The position numbers and the translations under genes were made by a program. This document shows, one piece after another, positions 16,125 through 25,157 of a DNA stretch of 64,000 bases (position 1 is its first letter; the number at the start of each line of letters is the position of its first letter). The notes beneath the pieces are model-generated. The model ran no database searches, was not told where the DNA came from, and saw only the letters and a list, made by a program, of their open reading frames with translations. The stretch lies in contig NZ_QJJQ01000001.1 in assembly GCF_003201975.1 (NCBI RefSeq), forward strand, positions 62,001 through 126,000. The letters run 5' to 3'. This DNA comes from Pseudogracilibacillus auburnensis. GTDB lineage: Bacteria > Bacillota > Bacilli > Bacillales > Amphibacillaceae.

Positions 16125-17294
16125 TTGAATACAGCTACCAAGAAAAAAGATCAGCCTTTTATCATCGATGTTGTGCCAGGACTACTTATATGTTTTGCTG
16201 TCATGTTTGTCGGGATGTATGGCGCGGAATTTATTGGCTATATGATGATCAAGGCTGGACTATTATCTTCAGAAAGTAAAACACCTGTATCAGGGATTTT
16301 TGTTGCAATCATTATCGGTATTTTGATCCGAAATACGATTGGTTTCAAACAAGCTATTTTCGGAGCGGGGATCGCTTTTTCTGTTAAATATGTTCTTCGT
16401 GCTGGAATTGTCCTCCTTGGTTTACGGCTTAGTTTAGTAGAGGCATTGAAACTCGGTGCATTAGGAATACCGTTAATCGTTGCTTGTATTTCATCTGGAC
16501 TATTCATTACGCTATATTTAACGAATAAAATGAACCAGTCGAACCGGCTTGGAACGTTAATTGCTTGTGGAACAGGTATTTGTGGGGTTACTGCCATTAT
16601 GGCAACCTCCCCTGTTATTAAAGCAAAAGAGGATGAAATTTCGTATGCGGTTGCCAATATTACGATATTCGGTTTAACAGGAATGGTATTATATCCTTTT
16701 CTAGCAAACTTCTTATTTGGGGATGATCCAATTAAGGCTGGGTTGTTTTTAGGAACAGCGATTCATGATACTGCACAAGTAACAGGAGCAGCACTTATTT
16801 ATCATCAAGTGTACGATTTGAAACAAGCTGTTGATGTAGCGACTGTTACAAAATTAACACGAAATTTATTTATTATCGTTATTATTCCATTCGTATCTTA
16901 TTTGTATTATAAAAATATAAATAACGCTCAAGCAGAAGAAGCGAAAGAAAAGAAATCATTACCAAAATGGTATACATTTATACCATTATTTGTGATTGGT
17001 TTTTTACTTTTTGCCCTACTACGGACAATTGGTGACACGACAATAGAAAATGTTGGTGCAGCATTTGGGCTTTTTCAGCAGGCTACTTGGGAAAGTATTT
17101 ATACGTATAGTAGTTCATTTGGCACGACTTATCTACTTGGAATGGCGATGGCTGGTGTCGGGTTATCGACAAACTTTCAAATGTTTAAAGGAATCGGTAT
17201 GAAACCATTTTACATCGGCTTTATTGCAGCCGTCTCCGTTGGGGGTGTTAGTGCGTTACTTATTACCTTTTTTGGACATTTGGTTGTTTTATAA
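16125..17294 (+). CDS. YeiH-family putative sulfate/anion exporter
   Basis: A 389-residue polytopic membrane protein of the YeiH / UPF0324 (COG2855) family, with about ten to eleven hydrophobic segments. Landmarks are GIFVAIIIGILIRN, LRAGIVLLGLRLSL, IACGTGICGVTAIMATSPVI and the C-terminal MAMAGVGLSTNFQMFKGIG. The family is annotated as putative sulfate exporters, but few members have been tested. It is the last gene before a strong terminator. Start TTG 16125 with GGAGGTG ten bases upstream. With a thiol-dioxygenase-like cupin in the operon, efflux of sulfite or sulfate is an attractive but unproven role. Confidence 0.85.
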   Translation: MNTATKKKDQPFIIDVVPGLLICFAVMFVGMYGAEFIGYMMIKAGLLSSESKTPVSGIFVAIIIGILIRNTIGFKQAIFGAGIAFSVKYVLRAGIVLLGLRLSLVEALKLGALGIPLIVACISSGLFITLYLTNKMNQSNRLGTLIACGTGICGVTAIMATSPVIKAKEDEISYAVANITIFGLTGMVLYPFLANFLFGDDPIKAGLFLGTAIHDTAQVTGAALIYHQVYDLKQAVDVATVTKLTRNLFIIVIIPFVSYLYYKNINNAQAEEAKEKKSLPKWYTFIPLFVIGFLLFALLRTIGDTTIENVGAAFGLFQQATWESIYTYSSSFGTTYLLGMAMAGVGLSTNFQMFKGIGMKPFYIGFIAAVSVGGVSALLITFFGHLVVL

Positions 17295-17316
17295 TTTGAT
17301 AGTGAGCAATAGTTAG

Positions 17317-17347
17317 AGAGAAGACTTTTATAGTTTTCTCTTTTTTT
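17317..17347 (+). terminator. Terminator of the dehydratase operon
   Basis: AGAGAAGACT pairs with AGTTTTCTCT (one mismatch) around a short loop and is followed by seven T residues, 22 bases after the YeiH-type gene. Confidence 0.85.
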
Positions 17348-17771
17348 GCATTCAATGATTGCAAACATTGCATTAGCTTACGAATGGAAAATATATGAGT
17401 AGCGCCATTGGTTATGGAATTTGTTATCTTGAGCGTAATCACCCAATATAAAAGAATGTTCGATTACATGGAGAATAAAAAATTGGTTCAAAGGGTTAGT
17501 ACAGCTTAAATATTGATTAAGTATGATTAAGACAGTTTAAATAACGTGAACAAGGAATGGGAGAAACCATCATTTTAAAAAATCGACCGACTTTAATTTT
17601 TTATATTTGAAATCGGAAAAGTGTCTCATTTTTAAAGGAGATATCCATTAGATTTAAGAAAAAATAGCAAGAAAAGAATCACCTAATACAGAAGTTGGCT
17701 ATTATTTTTTTGAAATATAATTAAAAAAATTTTTATTTTATTAATAAAAGTAAAAAAAATTTCTAAATTTA
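17348..17771. other. Intergenic, no gene recognised
   Basis: A/T-rich DNA between the terminator and the next promoter. No frame with coding character was seen on either strand. A loose pairing of AATAGC (about 17665) with GCTATT plus T-run (about 17697) could be a weak second terminator. Confidence 0.4.
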
Positions 17772-17821
17772 TTGATATATTGCAATTAATTGGGTAAAAT
17801 CATTTCAAGAAAGCGTATTCT
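17772..17821 (+). promoter_or_regulatory. Sigma-A promoter with overlapping cre-like site
   Basis: TTGATA (17772-17777), a 17 bp spacer and TAAAAT (17795-17800) form a near-consensus promoter. AAGAAAGCGTATTCT at 17807-17821, at the expected start point, matches the cre consensus with one mismatch. The leader to the GHL10-type gene is about 190 bases and holds no gene I can support. Confidence 0.65.
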
Positions 17822-17992
17822 TATAGGGGCAAGCAAGGGGGGATAAATCTGTGTAGACAAACTTTATATATGGGGAGGTATTATTAAAAAAATTGAAAAC
17901 ATGTTTATACCGATAATGTTTCTAATGCTTTGAAAAATCTATTCATCTAGTAATTTGCTAATATAAATCATAAAAATAAGGAGTGTTAACCA

Positions 17993-19642
17993 TTGTTAAA
18001 AAGAATATTAATATTTTTTCTGTCTACAGTTATATTGTTTGCTTCATTAGGTAGCATTTCATCCATAGAAGCAAAAGCTAACGATAATGCAAAACGAAAT
18101 TTGATCAAAAACAAAAACATGAAAGCACGTATTCTTTGGTATGATTTAAGTGCAAACCTTGAAAATCTAAATACTCCAGAAAAGGTTGCTAATATTATAT
18201 CTAAGACTGCAGAGGCAAATTTTAACACGATTGTATTAGATGTCAAAAGTTCAACTGGCTTTGTGCCTTATCCAAGTGAATATTCACCACATCTGAGTAC
18301 ATCTAAGAATCCTAAATATCAAGGTTATCCAGCTGATTTTGATTTAATTGAAAATGTAGTGCGCGAAGCAAAGAAATATGACTTAGAAGTTCATCTTAAC
18401 ATCAATACTTTTGCTGCAGGCAGTAATCAATACGCTGAAGGTCCAGCTATTGAAAACCAAAAATGGCAGACAATCGTTTACGATGTTACGCGTGTAGTTA
18501 CTGATAGTGAAGATAATAAATATTCTATAACTGGTTTCGATATTACACGAAATAGTGATCAACTTATTATTTACACTCCTGAAAATAATACGATTTCACC
18601 CGCTAATCGTTGGGGGATTGAGGTAAAAGTTGAAAATGGAATTGTTACGGAAATTATTGACCGTAATACAATTGGAGAGCAAGAAGTGACTGTTCCTAAA
18701 AATGGATACTTGATATCTGCTCATGGAAAAGCTCGTCAGTGGGTACTGGATAATATTCAAATAAATGAAGAAATAGATATTTCACAAGTTCAATCAGATC
18801 TACGTCCAACTTCAGAGACAAATGCAACAGAAGCCTTTATGAATCCGATTAATCCAGAGGTACAACAGTTTACATGGAATATTATCAGTGAGCTTGTAAC
18901 CAATTATGATATAGATGGAATAACATTGGATCGTGCACGGTATAACAATATTTATACAGATTTTAGTGATTTAAGTCGTTCGGAATTTGAAAAAGAAATA
19001 GGTCAAAAGGTTACTAACTGGCCAGAAGATATTTTTACAGTAAAATTTGAAGATAATAAGAAAGTGACTGTTCCTGGAAAACATTACAAGGAATGGATTA
19101 AGTGGCGTGCAGCTAATATTGAAAAATACTTCGAAGAAACTAGTAAATTGGTTAAATCACAGAATTCGGATGTTTTGTTCAATACTTATGTAGGATCATG
19201 GCATCCCTTGTATTATAGTGAAGGTGTCAACTGGGGAAGCAAGAATTATCAACCAGATTATGAGTGGGCTACTCCAGACTATCATGAAACAGGTTATGCA
19301 GAACATTTAGACTTTTTGATGACTGGTCTTTATTATGGTGATGTGACAATCGAGGAATCAGATGCTAAAGGATTACCATATTGGTATAGTGTGGAAGGGG
19401 CAGCCAATCTCAGTATGGAAGTAACCAATTATGAAACATTTACGTATGGAAGTTTATATTTACTTGATTATCAAGATCGACCAGAATCATTTAAAGAAGC
19501 TATTCGGATGACCGAAAGTAAAACACACGGAGTCATGCTGTTTGACTTGGTTTATATTGAAATGTACGATTGGTGGCCACTATTACAAGAAGTATTTACC
19601 AAAGAAACCGTTGCACCGCATACGATTCCAGGATTAAACTGA
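17993..19642 (+). CDS. Secreted glycosidase-like protein (GHL10 / PF02638 type)
   Basis: A 549-residue exported protein. The N-terminus is a typical signal peptide: basic start, hydrophobic run to about residue 24, likely cleavage after IEAKA. The remainder resembles the GHL10 family of TIM-barrel glycosidase-like proteins: AEANFNTIVLDVKSSTGFVPY at the first strand region, VREAKKYDLEVHLNINTF, YDIDGITLDRARYNNIYTDF at the usual acidic strand end, and DVLFNTYVGSWHPLYYSEG. An insert of about 120 residues (160-280) is beta-rich. It is probably a cell-surface or secreted polysaccharide hydrolase feeding the ABC importer that follows. Start TTG 17993 behind AAGGAGTG. Confidence 0.75.
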   Translation: MLKRILIFFLSTVILFASLGSISSIEAKANDNAKRNLIKNKNMKARILWYDLSANLENLNTPEKVANIISKTAEANFNTIVLDVKSSTGFVPYPSEYSPHLSTSKNPKYQGYPADFDLIENVVREAKKYDLEVHLNINTFAAGSNQYAEGPAIENQKWQTIVYDVTRVVTDSEDNKYSITGFDITRNSDQLIIYTPENNTISPANRWGIEVKVENGIVTEIIDRNTIGEQEVTVPKNGYLISAHGKARQWVLDNIQINEEIDISQVQSDLRPTSETNATEAFMNPINPEVQQFTWNIISELVTNYDIDGITLDRARYNNIYTDFSDLSRSEFEKEIGQKVTNWPEDIFTVKFEDNKKVTVPGKHYKEWIKWRAANIEKYFEETSKLVKSQNSDVLFNTYVGSWHPLYYSEGVNWGSKNYQPDYEWATPDYHETGYAEHLDFLMTGLYYGDVTIEESDAKGLPYWYSVEGAANLSMEVTNYETFTYGSLYLLDYQDRPESFKEAIRMTESKTHGVMLFDLVYIEMYDWWPLLQEVFTKETVAPHTIPGLN

Positions 19643-19887
19643 CGATCTTAAACATTCGTTAATCAAGAAAGAATATTTTTAACGACCGTCGAGCATGTTG
19701 TTATCATCAAGCTATTTTTATACATTAAAAATTTTTTTTAAAAGCTTACTATTACAACATTATTGCTTTCACTGACGTAACAACGATAAAAGTCTTGCGT
19801 TACTAAGTTGGAGGTAAGATTTTCTCTGGCTTTTAAAGGAAATTATTTTTAAAATAAAAGTAAATATAAAAATTATTTTTAAAAAAG

Positions 19888-19938
19888 TTGAAAAGTAAAC
19901 AATTATTAAGTAAAATAAAAATAGGGAAAACGCTTTCC
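19888..19938 (+). promoter_or_regulatory. Promoter with cre/LacI-type operator for the ABC-ROK operon
   Basis: TTGAAA (19888-19893), a 17 bp spacer and TAAAAT (19911-19916) are followed at the start region by GGAAAACGCTTTCC (19925-19938). This has symmetrical GGAAA/TTTCC arms around CG and is a cre-like or LacI-family operator. The preceding stretch 19643-19887 is A/T-rich with no gene. Confidence 0.7.
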
Positions 19939-19979
19939 GATATAAAACTATTTCTCAAAACATAAGGAGGAAGAATTAG

Positions 19980-21320
19980 ATGGGGAAAAGGGGAAAAATA
20001 ACATTACTAAGTCTACTTATTGGGATTTTAGCAATCGGGTTGGTAGGTTGTGGTGGTGAGAAAGAAAAAAGTAACGATAATGCTCAGCAAGATACAGATA
20101 CATCTGACGAGCTTTCAGGCGAGGTGGTAATGTGGACAGCCTCTCTATCGGGAGAGCCGTTTGATAGTTATTTTGCAGATATTAAGAAAGAGTTTGAAGA
20201 ACTTCATCCAAATGTAGATGTAATTATCGAAGACATTCCACAAAATGATATAGAACAAAAGGTATTGACTTCTTTAACCGGAAATGATGTACCAGATGTA
20301 GTCAACTTGGCTCCACGCTATATGGTAAACATTGCTTCTCAAGGTGGGTTATTAGATTTATCAGAATTAGTAAGTGAAGAATTAAAAAATACTTTCTTAG
20401 AAGGACCTTTTAAATCAGGAAATTTTGAAGATGGTCTTTATGCATTACCTTGGTATTTGACAACAACGGTTAGCTGGTATAACGATGATCATTTTGAACA
20501 AGCTGGTATTACAGAAACACCATCAAATACACAAGAAATCTATGAAACTGCAAAGGCGATAACAGAAAAAACAGGAAAACCTTCCTATTTTCAAATTATT
20601 AACGAAGGTGACACTGTAATGGAAAAAATGCTTACGCTTGCAGATGGTGAACCAATTGTTAAAGATGGTAAAACTGTTCTCCAAGATAATGAGGATATTG
20701 TTGAATACTTTACATTAACACAAAAAATGTATCAAGAAGGAATTATGCCACAGGAAAATGTAGAAGGTACTTTCTCCACTGCACAAGAGTTATATATGGC
20801 TGGTAATCTGTCATTAACAGAAAGTGGTGTAACATTTCTAGGACCGATTGAATCTGGTGCACCTAATATTTATGAAGTTTCTAAAGCGGGTCAACCATTA
20901 AATGACTTAGATGCACGTATGAATGTTGCTGTTATGAACTTTTCGATTCCAGCAAAATCGAACAATCCTGATGCAGCAATGGCATTAGCGGAATTTGTTA
21001 CAAATGCAGAAAATCAACTTGAATTTGCTAAGATTGCTGGTACGGTTCTACCATCAACAAAAGAATCTTTGGAAGATGAGTATTTTACAGATCCAGGTGA
21101 TTCTCCAAAGGCCTTGGGAATGCTTGAAGCAGCCAAATCATTAGAGCGGGCAGAAGTACTCATTCCCCCACTTGAAAATAGTGCAGAACTTCGGGAAGTT
21201 GTGAAAAACACTTATGTAGAAAACTTACAAGGTAAGTTAACTCCGGAAGAAGCACTACAAAAAATAGCCGAAAAATGGGACGAATCATTTGAAAAGACAA
21301 GTATTCAGCCAACATTTTAA
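19980..21320 (+). CDS. Carbohydrate ABC importer, substrate-binding lipoprotein
   Basis: A 446-residue family 1 extracellular binding protein. The lipobox LVGC with Cys24 is followed by a Lys/Asp/Gln-rich linker. The mature domain starts at GEVVMWTASLSGEPF and has the family pattern EFEELHPNVDVIIEDIPQND, DVVNLAPRYMVNIASQGGLL and GLYALPWYLTTTVSWYNDDH. Length is normal. ATG 19980 lies behind AAGGAGGAAG. The two permease genes follow, separated by a repeat element; no ATPase gene is in the operon. The ligand is probably an oligosaccharide released by the upstream glycosidase-like protein. Confidence 0.9.
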   Translation: MGKRGKITLLSLLIGILAIGLVGCGGEKEKSNDNAQQDTDTSDELSGEVVMWTASLSGEPFDSYFADIKKEFEELHPNVDVIIEDIPQNDIEQKVLTSLTGNDVPDVVNLAPRYMVNIASQGGLLDLSELVSEELKNTFLEGPFKSGNFEDGLYALPWYLTTTVSWYNDDHFEQAGITETPSNTQEIYETAKAITEKTGKPSYFQIINEGDTVMEKMLTLADGEPIVKDGKTVLQDNEDIVEYFTLTQKMYQEGIMPQENVEGTFSTAQELYMAGNLSLTESGVTFLGPIESGAPNIYEVSKAGQPLNDLDARMNVAVMNFSIPAKSNNPDAAMALAEFVTNAENQLEFAKIAGTVLPSTKESLEDEYFTDPGDSPKALGMLEAAKSLERAEVLIPPLENSAELREVVKNTYVENLQGKLTPEEALQKIAEKWDESFEKTSIQPTF

Positions 21321-21331
21321 TAAAAAATAAT

Positions 21332-21635
21332 GGGGCTGGGACATAACTAAAACGACCAAATCTAAAGACGAACAATGTATTACCTTAGCGGAGGAAATAT
21401 ACGTAGACTCCTGCGGGAGGAAAGGCATCGGTGAGACCCCACAGTGTACTAGCACGAGGAGGCTCACCAGCCGCCCGCGGTAAAGGAGACACTGTGAAGA
21501 CAAGCGATAGCGCAGGTTGAACAGATGTCGCTCTTATGCCCTGTGGTGAAAGCGTAGTATATTTCCAGAGCGGGTTATATGCAACTACTATTGTTCGGGT
21601 TTTTCTTTGGTGAAAACACTTTTGTCCCAGGCTCT
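21332..21635. repeat. Dispersed-type Bacillaceae repeat inside an operon
   Basis: About 300 bases of GC-richer, non-coding sequence bounded by imperfect inverted termini: GGGCTGGGACATAA at the left and TTTTGTCCCAGGCTC at the right. The interior has the phrases TAGACTCCTGCGGGAGGA, GAGACCCC, GAGGAGGCTCACC and AGCCGCCCGCGG, and ends with GAAAGCGTAGTATATTTCC, which pairs with GGAAATATACGTAGACTCC on the left. I recognise this phrase set from intergenic repeats of Bacillaceae genomes. It lies between the binding-protein gene and the first permease gene. The folded RNA could lower downstream expression. Confidence 0.75.
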
Positions 21636-21657
21636 AATCTTATACGGAGGGGATAAG

Positions 21658-22566
21658 GTGAGTAGAGTTTCTTTTACACAATCAAAGAGAAAGTTGATCC
21701 GACATTTAACACCTTGGCTTTTTTTACTCCCGTCCATCATAGTATTGATGACTTTTTTAATTATACCAATTATCGAAGCCTTCCGCTGGAGTGTGTTGGA
21801 CTATAAAATTATTGCCGATACGAGCGAATTCGTTGGTTTAAATAATTTTAAAGAAATATTCTCGGATGAAATGTTTTGGAAAGCCTTTGTGAATACGATC
21901 TTGTTTGTCGCTATCGTGCTTCCAATGAATATTTTTTTACCAATGATTTTGGCGGTTCTAGTCAATCAAAAACTCAGGACGGTTGGATTATTTCGCGTAT
22001 TATACTATGTCCCAGTCGTTACACCAATTGTTGTTACAGCCTTAATGTGGAAAATGCTATATTCACAAGACAGTCTTTTGTCTAACATATTAGTAAAAAT
22101 TGGGATATTAGATTCCTCCATGAACTTCCTTACCAATTCAGCAACTGCATTGGTTGCTGTTGCATTTATTACTGCTTGGAAAGGGTTAGGGTATTATATG
22201 ATTATGTATTTGGCTAACCTTCAATCGATACCAAATCAATTGTATGAATCAGCTAGTATAGATGGTGCAAATAGTATCCAACAATTTACAAAAATCACCA
22301 TGCCGATGCTAGTACCTTCCATTACATTGGTTTCTGTACTTACGATCGTTAATGGATTAAAAGTTTTTGAAGAAATTGCTCTGACGACAAATGGTGGTCC
22401 TGCTGGGGCAACAACCACCTTAGTCATGTATATATATGATAAATTTGTTAATTTGGACGTTAGTATTGCGTCCGCAGCAGGGATCGTATTATTGGCATTA
22501 GCAATCATCGGCTCTTTGATACAAATGAGGCTGACGAGTAAACGTGAAGATGACTTGCGGGCTTAA
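21658..22566 (+). CDS. Carbohydrate ABC importer permease (MalF/UgpA type)
   Basis: A 302-residue permease with six hydrophobic segments and the EAA loop ESASIDGANSIQQFTKITMP, which docks onto the ATPase. It begins FTQSKRKLIRHLTPWLFLLP. I chose GTG 21658, five bases after GGAGGGG; upstream in-frame starts lie inside the repeat element. It partners the permease that follows, whose gene starts 14 bases after this stop. Confidence 0.9.
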   Translation: MSRVSFTQSKRKLIRHLTPWLFLLPSIIVLMTFLIIPIIEAFRWSVLDYKIIADTSEFVGLNNFKEIFSDEMFWKAFVNTILFVAIVLPMNIFLPMILAVLVNQKLRTVGLFRVLYYVPVVTPIVVTALMWKMLYSQDSLLSNILVKIGILDSSMNFLTNSATALVAVAFITAWKGLGYYMIMYLANLQSIPNQLYESASIDGANSIQQFTKITMPMLVPSITLVSVLTIVNGLKVFEEIALTTNGGPAGATTTLVMYIYDKFVNLDVSIASAAGIVLLALAIIGSLIQMRLTSKREDDLRA

Positions 22567-22579
22567 GGAGTTGAAAAAA

Positions 22580-23401
22580 TTGAAATCAAAGGTAGGTAAA
22601 AAAGTATTCGTCTATCTTGTGATGGTTGGTATTACGTTGGTAACCATTGGTCCTTTTATGTATACTTTATTCATTGCTTTGAAGTCCCCAGGTCAAGGTA
22701 TCTATGACGGTTTATTACCAACGGAACCAACCATAACGAATTTTATCGATGCTTTTAATAAGGCAAATTTTGGAACATTTTTATGGAATACGATTATCGT
22801 AACAGGAATTGCAGTTCCATTAAATATTTTATTTAGTAGTCTTGCTGGGTATGCACTTTCTAGAATTGAATTTAAAGGAAGAGGCATTGTTTTAACCATT
22901 ATTATTTCAACAATGACGGTACCTTTTCAACTTTATATGGCTCCGCTTTTTCAGATTGCTGGAGATCTCGGGTTGCGGAATACACATCTAGGTCTAACAG
23001 TCTTGCAAATTTCTACTGCGTTTGGGATTTACTTTATGCGTCAAGCGTTTTTAAATATACCAAAGGAATTAGAGGAATCTGCCTATCTGGATGGTGCGAA
23101 CCGATTTCAAGTTTGGTTTAAAGTAGCCATGCCTCTTGTAAAACCTACGATAATTTCGTTAGCTATTTATACGTTTACGTTTACGTGGGGCGATTATTTG
23201 TGGCCTTTAATTAATACAACAGAAAGTAGCATGTATACGTTATCGATCGGTTTAGCACAAATGTCCCAAAATTTTGATGGAGGAAATTTAAAATTGATTA
23301 GTGCTGCTTCCATTTTAACAACTATCCCAAGTTTGTTAATCTTTATTTGGTTACAAAAGCACTTTATATCTGGTGTAACAGAAGGAGCAGTAAAAGGGTA
23401 A
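22580..23401 (+). CDS. Carbohydrate ABC importer permease (MalG/UgpE type)
   Basis: A 273-residue second permease with six hydrophobic segments and the EAA loop EESAYLDGANRFQVWFKVAMP. The ending LIFIWLQKHFISGVTEGAVKG is the standard MalG-type C-terminus. TTG 22580 has AAGGAG nine bases upstream and fits better than an in-frame ATG inside the previous gene. No ATPase gene follows, so a shared MsmX-type ATPase is expected. Confidence 0.9.
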   Translation: MKSKVGKKVFVYLVMVGITLVTIGPFMYTLFIALKSPGQGIYDGLLPTEPTITNFIDAFNKANFGTFLWNTIIVTGIAVPLNILFSSLAGYALSRIEFKGRGIVLTIIISTMTVPFQLYMAPLFQIAGDLGLRNTHLGLTVLQISTAFGIYFMRQAFLNIPKELEESAYLDGANRFQVWFKVAMPLVKPTIISLAIYTFTFTWGDYLWPLINTTESSMYTLSIGLAQMSQNFDGGNLKLISAASILTTIPSLLIFIWLQKHFISGVTEGAVKG

Positions 23402-23431
23402 CGATATTCAGTCCTAAGGAGAGTTAGTCTA

Positions 23432-25102
23432 ATGAGAAATTTTATAGCATTTGACATAGGAGGTACGTTAATTAAATATGGGGTGCTTACAGATAAGGGA
23501 AATTTTTTAGAAAGAAGTGAAACGGCTACTAAAGCTGAATTAGGAGGACCAGAGGTTTTGCGGAAGGTAAAGGAAATTGGTGATGAACTGATAGGCAGGT
23601 ATTCCATCAGTGGGATTTGCATTAGTACTGCTGGACAGGTTGACTCTAAAAAAGGGGAAATTCTGTATGCTTCCTCGCTTATTCCCGAGTATACTGGTAC
23701 TCCGATAAAAAAAGAGTTAGAAGCTTACTTTCGATTGCCAGTTGAAGTTGAAAATGATGTCAACTGTGCCGGTTTGGCAGAATCTTGGATCGGAAAAGGA
23801 AGAGACGCTAAAAGTTTGTTTTGTTTGACCGTAGGCACCGGAATCGGTGGAAGTTATATTATTGATAATAAATTACACACAGGTCACAGCTATAGTGGAG
23901 GTGAAATCGGATATATTCCAATTGAAGGTGACCAATTTCAAGAATTAGCATCAACTAGAATTTTAATACAGAATGTGGCAAGAAGAAAAGAAGTTTTCGA
24001 AGAGAGTATCGATGGAAAAATTATTTTTGACAACGCTCGTAAAGGTGACAAAGTCTGTATAGAGGAAATAGACAGGCTTGTTTACTATCTTTCCAAAGGA
24101 ATTGCAACGATAGCGTATATGATGAATCCGGAGATGATCGTGATCGGTGGTGGAATTACCAATCAAAGAGATTATTTATACCCACTAATTAAAAAACAAT
24201 TGAAGAAAGATATCATTCCGGCGATTTTAAAGAAAACAAAAATAGAAATTGCTGGAAATTTGAACGATGCGGGTATGATCGGAGCATTACGTTATTTCTT
24301 GCTACAGGAATCCATGCAACCCTTTAATAAGATTACAACATTGATGGAATCAAACAGGCATAAATTGACAAAAGGGGAAAGCATGATTGCAACTTATATT
24401 ATGAAAAATATGAACGACGTGCCCAATAATACTATTTCAGAAATGGCACAAAAAATAAACGTATCCGAATCAATGATTACGAGATTTTGTAAGAAATTAG
24501 ACATTGGATCGTATAGTAAGCTTCGTTTAATGGCAAAAGAGGCGATTATCGGCACTCGTCTACATGATAAAACAGATACAAGTTCCCTAGTAGAAGTGAA
24601 ACAGGGTTATGTTGATATTTTGAGTAAATTGGAAACATTAAATGAAACTTTGGATTTTGCAGCGTTGATGAATCAATTCACCTTATCGGATCGACTCTTT
24701 CTTTATGGTACGGGAGAAATGGAGTATGTGAATCAATTAATTAAATATAAACTAATGCAACGTGGTATCTTGGTAGATGCCTTTTCAAGCAAATATGAAA
24801 TGGAAACATCTAAGCATGTCCTACAGCCGGAAATGATCGTTATAGGGTTAAGTTTATCAGGATATGATAAGGAAATTATGGAAATGTTGAAATTCGCAAG
24901 TGAAATGGGATGCATGACGATAGGAATAACTAGTCAGCAAGATTCACCGATATCCAATATATCCGATTTATCCTTACTATTACCTTCTAAAGATGACGTC
25001 GATAATTTTAGAGGTTCTATCAGTGAAGCCTCCATCTTATTTTTGTTAGAAGTTTTATTCAAGGAATTACAAAACACTAATTATAAGAAAGTCCATAAAT
25101 AA
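23432..25102 (+). CDS. ROK sugar kinase fused to an RpiR-type regulator (HTH-SIS)
   Basis: A single uninterrupted 556-residue protein. Residues 1-290 are a ROK kinase: ATP loop FDIGGTLIKYGV, catalytic Glu-Asn-Asp 107-109 (VENDVNCAG), GTGIGG at 135-140 and GEIGY at 157-161. The usual zinc-binding CxCGxxGC motif is absent and the His of GExGH is Tyr. Residues about 295-375 are an RpiR helix-turn-helix (KLTKGESMIATYIMKN, ISEMAQKINVSESMITRFCKKL). Residues about 400-550 are a SIS sugar-phosphate-binding domain (LFLYGTGEMEYV, EMIVIGLSLSGYDKEIMEML). The fusion suggests an enzyme that makes a sugar phosphate and also senses it. With NanE downstream, an amino-sugar kinase (ManNAc or GlcNAc) is the best guess. 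Confidence 0.85.
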   Translation: MRNFIAFDIGGTLIKYGVLTDKGNFLERSETATKAELGGPEVLRKVKEIGDELIGRYSISGICISTAGQVDSKKGEILYASSLIPEYTGTPIKKELEAYFRLPVEVENDVNCAGLAESWIGKGRDAKSLFCLTVGTGIGGSYIIDNKLHTGHSYSGGEIGYIPIEGDQFQELASTRILIQNVARRKEVFEESIDGKIIFDNARKGDKVCIEEIDRLVYYLSKGIATIAYMMNPEMIVIGGGITNQRDYLYPLIKKQLKKDIIPAILKKTKIEIAGNLNDAGMIGALRYFLLQESMQPFNKITTLMESNRHKLTKGESMIATYIMKNMNDVPNNTISEMAQKINVSESMITRFCKKLDIGSYSKLRLMAKEAIIGTRLHDKTDTSSLVEVKQGYVDILSKLETLNETLDFAALMNQFTLSDRLFLYGTGEMEYVNQLIKYKLMQRGILVDAFSSKYEMETSKHVLQPEMIVIGLSLSGYDKEIMEMLKFASEMGCMTIGITSQQDSPISNISDLSLLLPSKDDVDNFRGSISEASILFLLEVLFKELQNTNYKKVHK

Positions 25103-25157
25103 AAAGTCTATGGTTAAAATGTGAGAGGTGGAACAGTGGATTTGAAGGAGGAAAAGC

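Noticed and set aside
21400-21560. Coding sequence inside the dispersed repeat
   Set aside because: Short frames on both strands follow the palindromic repeat structure and have no protein character.
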